Below the pieces are notes generated by a model. It searched no databases, was not told where the DNA came from, and saw only the letters and a program-made list of their open reading frames with translations. DNA of 45,542 nucleotides from Butyrivibrio sp. LC3010 (GTDB taxonomy: Bacteria > Bacillota > Clostridia > Lachnospirales > Lachnospiraceae), in NCBI RefSeq assembly GCF_000424385.1, contig NZ_AUJU01000029.1, forward strand, positions 1-45,542, in the 5' to 3' direction. The stretch's first letter is position 1. Each line of letters begins with the position of its first letter. The position numbers and the translations under genes were made by a program. Positions 7,495-16,333 of the stretch are shown in pieces.

Positions 7495-8316
7495 ATGAGA
7501 ATAGTGAATCTTATTGAAAACACTGAGGGAAAAGAAGGATGTATATATGCTCATGGTCTCTCTTTTTATATAGAGACTGAAAAACATAAGATCATTATGG
7601 ATTTTGGACCTTCAGAGGACACAATGGCTAATGCAGAAAAGCTGGGGATTGATCTTTCAAAGGTTGATGTCGCTGTTTTAAGCCATGGCCACTATGATCA
7701 TTCAGGAGGAATAATTCCTTTTTCAAAAATAAATAACACTGCAGCGATTTATATGCAGCGCAGAACAACAGATGATTACTACTCATTACATGGTGAGGAG
7801 TACAGATATATCGGTATTGATAAGGATATAGAGAATCTTTCTCAGGTAAAATATGTAGAAGGTGATTATACTATTGATGATGAGCTTTCGCTCTTTGTTA
7901 TAGAAAAAAGAGTTATGGCTGTACCTTTTACAAACAAGAGGCTTAAGGTAAAGCGCGGCAGCGAATATGTTCAGGATGATTTTTGTCATGAGCAGGCGCT
8001 GGTGATAAAGGCTGATGGAAAAACGGTTTTGCTGTCAGGCTGCGCCCACAATGGAATCGTGAATATCCTTCAGGAGTTTAAGAGAAAATATGGGACCTGG
8101 CCTGATGCGGCTATTAGCGGTTTTCATCTTGTAAAGAAAAAGGACTACACAGACGAAGAAATGAAGGAAATTGTGGACACGGCAAAGGAACTGAAGAATT
8201 ACAAAACAGTTTTTTATACCTGCCACTGTACCGGAGAGACTGCCTTTGATGTAATGAAGGAAGTCATGGGTGACATGCTTATATATGTACATACCGGTGA
8301 TGAAATTGATTTTTAG
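7495..8316 (+). CDS. Metallo-beta-lactamase-fold hydrolase (COG1237-like)
   Basis: A 273-aa enzyme of the MBL superfamily. The metal motif LSHGHYDHSGG (His64, His66, Asp68, His69) is followed by SGCAHNG and late GFHL and YTCHCTGE histidines. The layout fits the group annotated as dihydropterin ribofuranosyl-aminobenzene phosphate synthase-like or metal-dependent hydrolase. ATG 7495 is chosen over ATG 7486 because GGAGGG (7480-7485) touches the earlier codon and is 9 nt from the later one. It follows the nucleotidase gene by 19 nt. The substrate cannot be inferred. Confidence 0.85.
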   Translation: MRIVNLIENTEGKEGCIYAHGLSFYIETEKHKIIMDFGPSEDTMANAEKLGIDLSKVDVAVLSHGHYDHSGGIIPFSKINNTAAIYMQRRTTDDYYSLHGEEYRYIGIDKDIENLSQVKYVEGDYTIDDELSLFVIEKRVMAVPFTNKRLKVKRGSEYVQDDFCHEQALVIKADGKTVLLSGCAHNGIVNILQEFKRKYGTWPDAAISGFHLVKKKDYTDEEMKEIVDTAKELKNYKTVFYTCHCTGETAFDVMKEVMGDMLIYVHTGDEIDF

Positions 8317-8340
8317 GAATAAATTATTAGAGGAGAATTG

Positions 8341-10896
8341 ATGGAACAATATAATGTAACAGGAATGAGCTGCGCTGCCTGCCAGGCGCGTGTCGAGAAG
8401 GCAGTAAGCGCAGTTGAAGGAGTAGAGAGTTGTGCGGTGAGCCTTCTTACAAATTCCATGGGAGTAGAAGGAAACGCATCATCCCAAAAGATAATTGAGG
8501 CTGTTGAGGCAGCTGGTTACGGAGCGAGCCTTAAGGCTGCAAAAGGAGCAAAGGCGCAGGCAAACACATATGAGGATTCTCTTAGGGACACAGAGACTCC
8601 TGTTTTGAAAAAAAGGCTTATAGCTTCCGTGATTTTCCTGATCCCTCTTATGTATGTCTCTATGGGACATATGCTTTGGGACTGGCCACTTCCGCCATTT
8701 CTTGATGGCAACCATGTGGCAATGGGATTATATGAACTTCTGATTTCTGCAATTATTATGGTTATTAACCAGAAATTTTTTATCAGTGGTTTTAAAGGAC
8801 TTATTCACAGATCGCCAAATATGGACACATTGGTTGCGCTTGGTGCATCTGCATCATTTTTATATAGCGTATATGCGCTGTTTGCCATGACGGGAGCGGT
8901 AGTGGCAGGAAATACAGACCAGGTAATGTATTACATGGATCAGTTCTACTTTGAGTCTGCCGCAACGATTCTCACACTTATAACCGTCGGCAAGACGCTG
9001 GAAGCGAAGTCCAAGGGAAAAACCACCGATGCCTTAAAGTCACTTATGAAAATGGCGCCTAAAACAGCGGTTATACTTGATGGCGATACGGAAAGAACCG
9101 TCGGAATAGAAGAAGTAAAGGTCGGAGACAGATTTGTAGTAAGACCTGGCGACAGCATTCCGGTAGATGGAATTGTAAAAGAAGGTGAGAGTGCTGTTAA
9201 CGAGGCGGCTCTTACAGGAGAGAGTGTTCCTGTGGAGAAGCAGGCAGGTGACAGAGTTTCAGCAGCGACCATAAACAGTTCGGGCTTCATGGTATGCGAA
9301 GCAACAAAAGTCGGAGAAGACACCACACTTGCGGGAATTATCCGCATGGTAAGTGATGCTGCAGCGACTAAGGCACCTATCGCAAAGATAGCTGATACGG
9401 TATCAGGAGTATTTGTTCCGATAGTTATAGGAATTGCTCTTGTCACCTTTGCCGTATGGCTACTTGTAGGTCAGACTCTTGGATATGCCATAGCGAGGGC
9501 TGTATCGGTTCTTGTTATCAGCTGTCCCTGTGCTCTTGGACTTGCAACTCCTGTGGCTATCATGGTCGGTAACGGCATAGGAGCTAAAAACGGAATACTA
9601 TATAAGACCGCAGCTGTTCAGGAAATGGCAGGTAAAACCCAGATTGTGGCTCTTGATAAGACAGGAACCATTACCACAGGTATTATGCGTGTGACTGATG
9701 TGATTCCTGCGGATGGAATTAACAGAGAGGACCTTATTTCCACAGCATATTCACTCGAATCTAAGAGCGAACATCCTATATCTAAGGCTGTTGTGGAGTA
9801 TGCAAGAGAGAATGGCGTTGGACTTAAGGACACCACTGATTTTGAAGTATTATCAGGAAACGGACTAAAAGCAAAAATTGATGGCAAGGCGTTTTTTGGT
9901 GGAAACGTAAGATTTATTTCCAAAGCTGTTCGTGCTGTAACGTCTTCAGAGAAGGCTTTGATGGATAAGCTTTCAAAGGAAGGAAAGACTCCTGTTATTT
10001 TTGCTGATGAAAATGGTATTATTGGTATGATAGCAGTATCTGATACCATAAAAGAGGATTCAGCCAGGGCGATATCTGAGCTAAAGGACATGGGTATCCA
10101 TGTGGTAATGCTTACAGGTGATAATGCTATAACGGCAGGTGCCATTGCTGCTCAGGCAGGCGTTGATGAAGTCGTATCCGGAGTCATGCCTGACGGAAAA
10201 GAGGCTGTTATCAGGAAGCTTATGGAGCGTGGCAAGGTAGCCATGGTGGGCGATGGAATAAATGATGCACCCGCACTTACAAGGGCAGATATAGGTATTG
10301 CCATAGGAGCAGGAACTGACATTGCGATAGATGCCGCAGATATTGTTTTGATGAAGGGCAGTATCCTTGATGTAGCTGCAGCCATAAGGATTTCCAGAGC
10401 TACTATTCGCAACATTCATGAGAATCTGTTCTGGGCATTTTTCTATAATGTAATAGGAATCCCGCTGGCAGCAGGATGTTATGTGGCGGCCTTCGGATGG
10501 ACGCTCAATCCTATGTTTGGTGCGGCTGCAATGGGACTTTCAAGCTTCTGCGTGGTGTCTAATGCTTTGAGATTAAATCTCATAAAGGTATATGACAATA
10601 AAAAGGATAAGAAACTTAAAAACGTGATAACCGGCAGTTTAATAGCTGTCGAAGAAATGAATATTACACCGGAAAAGGAGAATAACGAGATGAAGATTAC
10701 AGTTAACGGAATGATGTGTGAGCACTGTGAGGCTCATGTAAAGAAGGCGCTTGAGGCAATAGATGGAATCGAGTCAGCAGTTGCTTCCCATGAGAAGAAG
10801 GAAGTTGTCATCACCAACTCAAAGGATATTGATGAAGCACTTATCAAGGCAGCAGTTGAAGATGCAGGATATGAATATGCAGGTATCATTTCTTAA
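8341..10896 (+). CDS. copA: Copper-exporting P1B-type ATPase with N- and C-terminal HMA domains
   Basis: An 851-aa membrane pump that exports Cu(I) using ATP. The N-terminal heavy-metal domain has GMSCAACQ (Cys11, Cys14). Membrane helices follow, with the CPC metal site SCPCALGLATP (Cys395, Cys397), the phosphorylation motif DKTGTIT (Asp439), GDGINDAP (from Gly637), and the Cu(I)-type helices AFFYN and SSFCVVSNALRLN. A second HMA domain sits at the extreme C-terminus (NGMMCEHCEAHV, Cys793, Cys796), as if a CopZ chaperone had been fused on. ATG 8341 is preferred to the adjacent TTG because AGAGGAG lies 5 nt upstream. The next gene is a ZIP transporter. No copper-responsive operator was recognised. 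Confidence 0.96.
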   Translation: MEQYNVTGMSCAACQARVEKAVSAVEGVESCAVSLLTNSMGVEGNASSQKIIEAVEAAGYGASLKAAKGAKAQANTYEDSLRDTETPVLKKRLIASVIFLIPLMYVSMGHMLWDWPLPPFLDGNHVAMGLYELLISAIIMVINQKFFISGFKGLIHRSPNMDTLVALGASASFLYSVYALFAMTGAVVAGNTDQVMYYMDQFYFESAATILTLITVGKTLEAKSKGKTTDALKSLMKMAPKTAVILDGDTERTVGIEEVKVGDRFVVRPGDSIPVDGIVKEGESAVNEAALTGESVPVEKQAGDRVSAATINSSGFMVCEATKVGEDTTLAGIIRMVSDAAATKAPIAKIADTVSGVFVPIVIGIALVTFAVWLLVGQTLGYAIARAVSVLVISCPCALGLATPVAIMVGNGIGAKNGILYKTAAVQEMAGKTQIVALDKTGTITTGIMRVTDVIPADGINREDLISTAYSLESKSEHPISKAVVEYARENGVGLKDTTDFEVLSGNGLKAKIDGKAFFGGNVRFISKAVRAVTSSEKALMDKLSKEGKTPVIFADENGIIGMIAVSDTIKEDSARAISELKDMGIHVVMLTGDNAITAGAIAAQAGVDEVVSGVMPDGKEAVIRKLMERGKVAMVGDGINDAPALTRADIGIAIGAGTDIAIDAADIVLMKGSILDVAAAIRISRATIRNIHENLFWAFFYNVIGIPLAAGCYVAAFGWTLNPMFGAAAMGLSSFCVVSNALRLNLIKVYDNKKDKKLKNVITGSLIAVEEMNITPEKENNEMKITVNGMMCEHCEAHVKKALEAIDGIESAVASHEKKEVVITNSKDIDEALIKAAVEDAGYEYAGIIS
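10690..10896 (+). CDS. Internal in-frame CopZ-like copper chaperone (possible second product of copA)
   Basis: An in-frame ATG at 10690 (Met784 of CopA) is preceded by AAAAGGAG ending 9 nt upstream, a ribosome site as good as those of real starts here. Initiation there would give a 68-aa HMA protein beginning MKITVNGMMCEHCEAHV, the normal size and sequence style of free CopZ. E. coli copA is known to make a CopZ-like product by frameshifting; here the means would be internal initiation. An ancient fusion of copA and copZ that kept the old ribosome site is the simplest origin. Not proven. Confidence 0.5.
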   Translation: MKITVNGMMCEHCEAHVKKALEAIDGIESAVASHEKKEVVITNSKDIDEALIKAAVEDAGYEYAGIIS

Positions 10897-11066
10897 GGAG
10901 GAACCATCATGACGAAGTCATGATTCGGAATGGTTCCGACTGATAGGGCAGGATTACGAAGTAATCGTGCCAATACACAACGAGGAGGAACCATCATGAC
11001 GAAGTCATGATTCGGAATGGTTCCGACCGATAGGGCAGGATTACGAAGTAATCGTGCCAATACACA
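10896..11066 (+). repeat. Two tandem copies of an 87-bp hairpin-rich repeat
   Basis: Unit 1 (10896-10982) and unit 2 (10983-11066) are almost identical. Each begins AGGAGGAACC. Each contains a hairpin CATGAC-GAA-GTCATG inside an outer GGAACCAT/ATGGTTCC stem, then a second hairpin GATTAC-GAA-GTAATC flanked by GGCA and TGCC. The end is CAATACACA. Each unit also encodes a start codon after AGGAGG (M-T-K-S-stop). The ZIP ribosome site AGGAGG (11068-11073) falls where the next unit would begin. The only change inside the units is a T/C difference (GACTGA versus GACCGA). Confidence 0.9.
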
Positions 11067-11080
11067 TAGGAGGAATTTAT

Positions 11081-11848
11081 ATGTGGCAGATTGTATTAAT
11101 TCCATTTTTAGGAACTACGCTTGGGGCTGCAAGCGTATTCCTTTTTAAGAATTCGATTGGAGAAAAAATGCAGAGAGCACTCACCGGATTTGCGTCCGGT
11201 GTGATGGTCGCTGCATCTTTTTTTAGCTTGATTCTGCCTGCACTTGACCAAACAGAGAGCATGGGAAAACTTGGATTTATCCCGGTTGCCATAGGATTTG
11301 GCATAGGAATGCTTTTCCTTCTCGTACTTGATATGGTTACTCCGCACATGCACCTTGATAAACAGGAAGAGGGACCAAGAAGCGGTCTTAAGAGAACGAC
11401 AAAACTGGTGCTTGCGGTTACACTTCACAACCTTCCCGAAGGAATGGCTGTTGGAATTGTCTGTGCGGGATGGATTTATGGAAACAGTACCATCACTTAT
11501 ACAGGAGCCCTGGCGCTGGCACTTGGTATCGCTATCCAGAACTTCCCTGAGGGAGCCATTGTTTCCGTGCCGCTTCTCGGAGAGGGCGTACCGAAAGGAA
11601 AAACATTTTTATATGGAATGCTCTCCGGAATAGTTGAACCTATCGGATCAATTCTTGTGATTGCGGCATCAGGTCTTTTGATTCCCACGATGCCTTATCT
11701 TCTGAGCTTTGCAGCAGGAGCTATGATATACGTTGTTGTGGAGGAACTTATCCCTGAGATGTCTGAGGGGCAGCATTCAAATATTGGAACTGTTGCCTTT
11801 GCACTGGGATTTATTCTTATGATGGCTCTTGATGTCGGACTTGGCTAA
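11081..11848 (+). CDS. ZIP-family divalent metal transporter
   Basis: A 255-aa inner-membrane transporter of the ZupT/GufA-like branch, carrying zinc or another divalent metal into the cytoplasm. About eight hydrophobic helices are visible. The two signature helices contain HNLPEGMAVG (helix IV) and QNFPEGAIVSVPL (helix V), whose His, Asn, Pro and Glu residues form the binuclear metal site. The variable loop HMHLDKQEEG lies before helix IV. ATG 11081 is selected because AGGAGG lies 7 nt upstream; an earlier frame from 11054 runs into the repeat. It follows copA through two repeat units and may share its transcript. It is flanked on both sides by copies of the same repeat. Confidence 0.93.
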   Translation: MWQIVLIPFLGTTLGAASVFLFKNSIGEKMQRALTGFASGVMVAASFFSLILPALDQTESMGKLGFIPVAIGFGIGMLFLLVLDMVTPHMHLDKQEEGPRSGLKRTTKLVLAVTLHNLPEGMAVGIVCAGWIYGNSTITYTGALALALGIAIQNFPEGAIVSVPLLGEGVPKGKTFLYGMLSGIVEPIGSILVIAASGLLIPTMPYLLSFAAGAMIYVVVEELIPEMSEGQHSNIGTVAFALGFILMMALDVGLG

Positions 11849-11925
11849 AGGGCCATGACGAAGTCATGATTCGGAATAGTTCCGACCGATATGGCAGGAT
11901 TACGGAGTAATCCTGCCGGTACTTA
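11849..11925 (+). repeat. Third, diverged copy of the 87-bp repeat
   Basis: It lies between the ZIP gene and sbcD. The CATGAC-GAA-GTCATG hairpin is intact (11854-11868). The second hairpin (11893-11917) has a GGA loop, and its internal G-G mismatch is restored to a G-C pair, giving an 11-bp perfect stem (GGCAGGATTAC with GTAATCCTGCC). The outer GGAACCAT stem is lost. A compensating change in a stem suggests selection on RNA structure. Confidence 0.85.
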
Positions 11926-11947
11926 TGTTACGAGAGAGGTGAAAAGG

Positions 11948-13105
11948 GTGAAATTTGTACACTTGGGGGATCTTCATCTGGGGAAAACACTTGGAGATTT
12001 CGACTTAATAGATGACCAGAAGTATATTCTGGATCAGGTACTTGATACTATTAAAAAAGAAGAGGCGAATGCTGTATTAATCGCAGGGGATGTCTATGAC
12101 AGGGCTGTTCCCAGCGAGGCAGCAACAAATCTTCTGGATTATTTTTTAAGCAGTCTGTCAAGGATGAAGGTTTCTACATATATGATAAGCGGGAATCACG
12201 ATTCCGATGATAGACTGAATTATGGAAGCAGTCTGTTTTCATCAAACAAAATCTATATCTCGGCAAAGTTTGATGGATCACTTCATAAAGAAACCATCGT
12301 TGAAGATGGGAAAAACATAAACATTTATCTTTTGCCTTTTGTGAAAGCTTCACAGGTCAGGCATTTTTATCCCGATACGGAAATTGAAAACTATAATGAT
12401 GCGGTAAAAACCATTATAGAGAATGCGGACATTAATGATGCAGAGTGCAATATACTCATAGCCCATCAGTTTGTTGCTGGTAAAGGAGAGGACCCTGCTC
12501 TTTCAGGCTCAGAATCTGCAGGAACCCAGAGCGTAGGGCTTGTGGAGAAAATAGGAGTGGACGTTTTTGATAAATTTGATTACGTGGCACTTGGCCATAT
12601 CCATTCACCCCAGAGACTGGTAAGAGATGAAGTCAGATACTCGGGATCACCTCTTAAATATTCCTTAAGTGAAGCGAACAATAATAAATCCATGCCTCTT
12701 GTAACTGTTGATGGAAGTAAAAATGTAAATATCGAGCTTGTGTCGTTAAAGCCCATGCGGGATATGAGGCATATAAGGGGCGAGATGGCGGTACTTCTTG
12801 ATAAAGATAATGTAAGTGATACGAATGATTTCATATATGCAACGCTTACAGACGAGGACATAATAAGTGATGCAATGGGAATTATTCAGCAGGTGTACCC
12901 TAATACCGTAAAGATAGATTATGACAATTCCCACACAAAGCAGATAGAGCAGGTGGATATCTCAGCAATTGCCCAAAATAAGTCTTTTTCAGAACTTATC
13001 AGCGATTTTTACAGTCTGATGTATGGCTGCGAGATTACCGATGAGGAGATGGAGGTCATGAAAATGGCTGCAGGAGAGGCAGGTGTTGTGAATGAAACCG
13101 ATTAA
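11948..13105 (+). CDS. sbcD: Exonuclease SbcCD subunit D
   Basis: The 385-aa Mre11-type nuclease subunit. With SbcC it opens and degrades hairpin DNA and processes double-strand ends. The metal motifs are in order: GDLHLGK (Asp8, His10), GDVYDR, GNHDS, AHQF and LGHIHSPQ. The C-terminal capping domain is present. GTG 11948 is chosen because GAGAGGTG lies about 6 nt upstream and the protein then begins with the canonical MKFVHLGDLH. The frame open from 11891 covers the repeat and has no ribosome site. The stop overlaps the start of sbcC by 14 nt, so the two are co-translated. Confidence 0.95.
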   Translation: MKFVHLGDLHLGKTLGDFDLIDDQKYILDQVLDTIKKEEANAVLIAGDVYDRAVPSEAATNLLDYFLSSLSRMKVSTYMISGNHDSDDRLNYGSSLFSSNKIYISAKFDGSLHKETIVEDGKNINIYLLPFVKASQVRHFYPDTEIENYNDAVKTIIENADINDAECNILIAHQFVAGKGEDPALSGSESAGTQSVGLVEKIGVDVFDKFDYVALGHIHSPQRLVRDEVRYSGSPLKYSLSEANNNKSMPLVTVDGSKNVNIELVSLKPMRDMRHIRGEMAVLLDKDNVSDTNDFIYATLTDEDIISDAMGIIQQVYPNTVKIDYDNSHTKQIEQVDISAIAQNKSFSELISDFYSLMYGCEITDEEMEVMKMAAGEAGVVNETD

Positions 13106-16100
13106 ACTTGTAATAAGTGCCTTTGGCCCATATGCGGGGAAGGTGCCTGAGATTGATTTCAGAGTATTTGAAGAAAAGGGACTTTTTCTGATATCCGGAG
13201 ATACGGGAGCCGGGAAAACAACAATTTTTGATGCCATATGCTTTGCGTTATACGGGACCACAAGTGGAACCTATAGGGATACCAAAAATCTCCGAAGCGA
13301 GTATGCAAAGGATAATGAAGAAAGCTTTGTTGATTTTTATTTTTCTCATCAGGGGAAGGAATATCATGTGCGAAGACAACCTTCCTACGAAAGGAAAAAG
13401 CAGCGCGGAAGCGGAGTCATAACAGAGAAGGAAAAAGCTTCTTTTTATGCAGAGGGAGAGGCACCGATAGAGGGTGTCACTCCTGTTAATAATGCAGTTA
13501 AGGAGCTTTTACATATAGATGAAAAGCAGTTCAAGCAGATTGCAATGATAGCCCAGGGAGAGTTCTGGGATCTGTTAAATGCAAGGACCGAGCAGAGAAC
13601 AGAGATACTGCGCACGATTTTTATGACAGGCGGTTACAAGAATATCGAGTACAAATTGAAGGATCGCATGGACCGTGCCTTGGGAATAAAAAAAGACACT
13701 GAAAAAAGTATAACCCAGTACTTTGGTGATGTGACCTGCAGTGAAGAGAGTGAGATTTTTGAGGAGCTTGATTCACTTCAAAAGAGGGCCGAGGGGGCTT
13801 CAAGCGCATGGAATCTGCAGGAAATAGTGGACCTTATTGAGAGAGTTATCACTGAGGATAAGGAGAAGCTAAAGGAGGTAAAGGAGAGCTTCAAAACTGC
13901 AGATAAAGAGCTTGAGAAGAATAAAAAGGAACTTGCAATTGCCCAGACAAATAATCAGTTTCTGGACAGACTAAAAGGTCTTGAGGAAGAAAAAAAGACT
14001 CTTGATGAAAAAAAGGAGGAAATGCAGGGGTTTAAAGAGCATTTACAAAGGCAGCGTATTGCCACAAGAGAAGTGAATCCAGTTTATATGGCATGGAAAA
14101 GTAAGACGGATGAGCTGGAAAAAACTAAGGAGCAGATAGCAAAAGAAAATTCTGCTCTTATAGAAGCAAGGGAGAATGCGGCAAAAAGAAAAGCAGAGCA
14201 TGAAGAGGCTGAGAAGAAAAGACCTGAGGCGGAAAGCCTTCAAAAGAGAATAGACAAGATTGAAGGGGAGGAAGAAAAGTATCAGCAAAGAGACCAGCTA
14301 AGGGAGAAGCTTAAAGCCGGTAAAGAAGCTGAAGCAGAGATTGCTAAAGAGGAAAAGCAGCTTGAAATTAAGGATAACGAACTTAAGGAGAGAATTCTTG
14401 AACTAAAGGAAGTCGTATCAGGGCTTAAGGATAAGCCTGCTGAGCTTGTAAAGGTTAAGGGCGATGGCGATAAGCTTAGGATTCTGCAGGAATCTGTAAA
14501 TGATTTCCTTGAAGATCAGCTCCCTCAGAGAGAGAAGAAAAGTAAGAGTCTGGCTTTAAAGCAGGCAAGCTTTACCGAGGCGTTCAGGAAATATGAATAC
14601 GCAAGCAAGCGCCGCATGGAGGCTGAGAGAATTCTTGACAGTTGCAGAGCGGGCATTCTTGCTGCAGGGCTTAAGGATGGAGAAAAATGTCCAGTCTGCG
14701 GATCTGTTCACCACCCGGAGCCTGCAGCGCTTCCCGATGAGTCAGTGACTGAAGAGGAGTTTAAACTTTTACAAAACGAAGAGAACAGCCTGAGGGAAAA
14801 GAAAGAAAAAAAGAATACTGAGGCTGAGAAGGAAAAGACAGCTTTTTTACAATATGAGGATCAGCTGAGAATAGGTATACTCGACTGCCTTGAAAATGAT
14901 CTTCTTGAAATGGGAAAAGATGGCGGATCGCTGGATGAGCTGATTGAAGAGCTTAAAAAGGCAGGGGCAATTCTTGATGAAAAGATCAAGGCTAATTCCG
15001 GACTGGAAAAGAGATTAAAGGATGAATGTGAGAGCCTTGAGAACGCGGAGAAGTCCCTTGATAAGGCGCAGGGAACGGAATCTGAGAAGCTTACAAAGGA
15101 TAAGGATGAGCTGTCTGAGAAAAAGCAGGAGAACGCAAAGCTTGTGACAGAAACAGAGGCTACCCTGAAGTCCCTTTCGGAGCTTGGTTTTGATAACTGG
15201 TTTTTGGCAGAAAAAGAATTAAAAGAGCTTACGGATTCAAAGGATAAAATATTAAGTGCAATCTCCGGCGCTGCAGAAGCAAGCACAGCAGCTGATAAAA
15301 AGGTTGCTATGCATCAGTCTGCTATAGCCACATTAAATGCGAGCCTCGTAACTCAAAAGGCGGATAGTGATTCTTTGGAGACTGCCTTAAATAAGGTCAT
15401 GAAAGAGCATGATTTTGATACTTTTGACGAAATGCTGCTGCTTGTTGCCACTGAAAAAGAAATAACTGAAAGTGAGAAAAAGCTCTCTGATTATAATCAG
15501 GCTGTCTTAACAAATGAGGCGCAGCTACTTCAGGCAAAGGCGGATGCTAAGGGGAAAATATGGATCGATATCGGCAGCCTCAGAGAGCTGTGTGAAACGC
15601 AGAGCGGTGAGGTTGAAGATATAAGAAAGCAAAGGAATACACTTGATAACAGAATAAGTATTAATCGCGAGAAGCTTAATAACATCACCTCAAGGCAGGA
15701 AGAACTTGAAAAGTCGCAGAAGGAATACTCTATCTGTTCAAGGCTTTATAATCTTGTAAAGGGAACCACCGGAAACGGGAAGATTACACTTGAGCAGTAC
15801 ATTCAGGCAGCAGGCTTTGACGGTATAATTGCCGCTGCCAACAGAAGACTGTTGCCTATGAGTGACGGACAGTATGAGCTGTACAGACAGGAGGATTCAT
15901 TAGGTAAAAAGAGCAATAACTTCCTTGATCTTGAAGTGCTGGATAATTATACAGGCCACAGACGTCCTGTGGGAAACCTCTCAGGAGGAGAGAGCTTCAA
16001 GGCATCTCTTAGCCTTGCACTTGGACTCTCAGATACCGTATCCTCTAATCTTGGCGGAATACAGATGGATGCACTTTTTATAGATGAAGGATTCGGAACT

Positions 16101-16277
16101 CTTGATCGAAAGTCTATGGACAGCGCCATGGATATTCTGGTAAATCTGTCGGGCACAAATAAGCTTGTAGGTATCATAAGCCACCGAGAAGAATTGATGG
16201 AGAACATCTCACAGCAGATTAAGGTTACCAAGGGCAAGGATGGAAGCCATGTGACTATCGATTCAGGAATAGGATGA
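13092..16277 (+). CDS. sbcC: Exonuclease SbcCD subunit C (Rad50-like SMC ATPase)
   Basis: A 1061-aa ATPase partner of SbcD. The N-terminal Walker A is GDTGAGKTT (residues 36-44) and the Q-loop is IAQGEFWDLL. Long Lys/Glu-rich coiled coils cover about residues 180-880. They are split by a zinc hook CPVCGSVHHPEP with Cys533 and Cys536, which joins two molecules. The C-terminal half has the ABC signature LSGGESFKASLSLAL (from residue 963) and Walker B ALFIDEGFGTLD. All elements of a working ATPase are present and the length is normal. The start overlaps the end of sbcD. The AEC gene begins within or just after the stop. Confidence 0.96.
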   Translation: MKPIKLVISAFGPYAGKVPEIDFRVFEEKGLFLISGDTGAGKTTIFDAICFALYGTTSGTYRDTKNLRSEYAKDNEESFVDFYFSHQGKEYHVRRQPSYERKKQRGSGVITEKEKASFYAEGEAPIEGVTPVNNAVKELLHIDEKQFKQIAMIAQGEFWDLLNARTEQRTEILRTIFMTGGYKNIEYKLKDRMDRALGIKKDTEKSITQYFGDVTCSEESEIFEELDSLQKRAEGASSAWNLQEIVDLIERVITEDKEKLKEVKESFKTADKELEKNKKELAIAQTNNQFLDRLKGLEEEKKTLDEKKEEMQGFKEHLQRQRIATREVNPVYMAWKSKTDELEKTKEQIAKENSALIEARENAAKRKAEHEEAEKKRPEAESLQKRIDKIEGEEEKYQQRDQLREKLKAGKEAEAEIAKEEKQLEIKDNELKERILELKEVVSGLKDKPAELVKVKGDGDKLRILQESVNDFLEDQLPQREKKSKSLALKQASFTEAFRKYEYASKRRMEAERILDSCRAGILAAGLKDGEKCPVCGSVHHPEPAALPDESVTEEEFKLLQNEENSLREKKEKKNTEAEKEKTAFLQYEDQLRIGILDCLENDLLEMGKDGGSLDELIEELKKAGAILDEKIKANSGLEKRLKDECESLENAEKSLDKAQGTESEKLTKDKDELSEKKQENAKLVTETEATLKSLSELGFDNWFLAEKELKELTDSKDKILSAISGAAEASTAADKKVAMHQSAIATLNASLVTQKADSDSLETALNKVMKEHDFDTFDEMLLLVATEKEITESEKKLSDYNQAVLTNEAQLLQAKADAKGKIWIDIGSLRELCETQSGEVEDIRKQRNTLDNRISINREKLNNITSRQEELEKSQKEYSICSRLYNLVKGTTGNGKITLEQYIQAAGFDGIIAAANRRLLPMSDGQYELYRQEDSLGKKSNNFLDLEVLDNYTGHRRPVGNLSGGESFKASLSLALGLSDTVSSNLGGIQMDALFIDEGFGTLDRKSMDSAMDILVNLSGTNKLVGIISHREELMENISQQIKVTKGKDGSHVTIDSGIG

Positions 16278-16333
16278 ATATGGCTACATTGCCTGATCAG
16301 ACACATAATTATGTTATTAAGGTGGGAGTTATT

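Noticed and set aside
10893..11105. Minus-strand frame through the tandem repeat encoding two identical peptide blocks
   Set aside because: It arises only because the 87-bp unit is a multiple of three and stop-free in that frame; no ribosome site, and the hairpins explain the sequence.
14043..15286. Long minus-strand frames opposite sbcC
   Set aside because: Produced by the Lys/Glu-rich coiled coil codons of the real gene; Ser/Phe/Leu-rich translation is typical of shadows.
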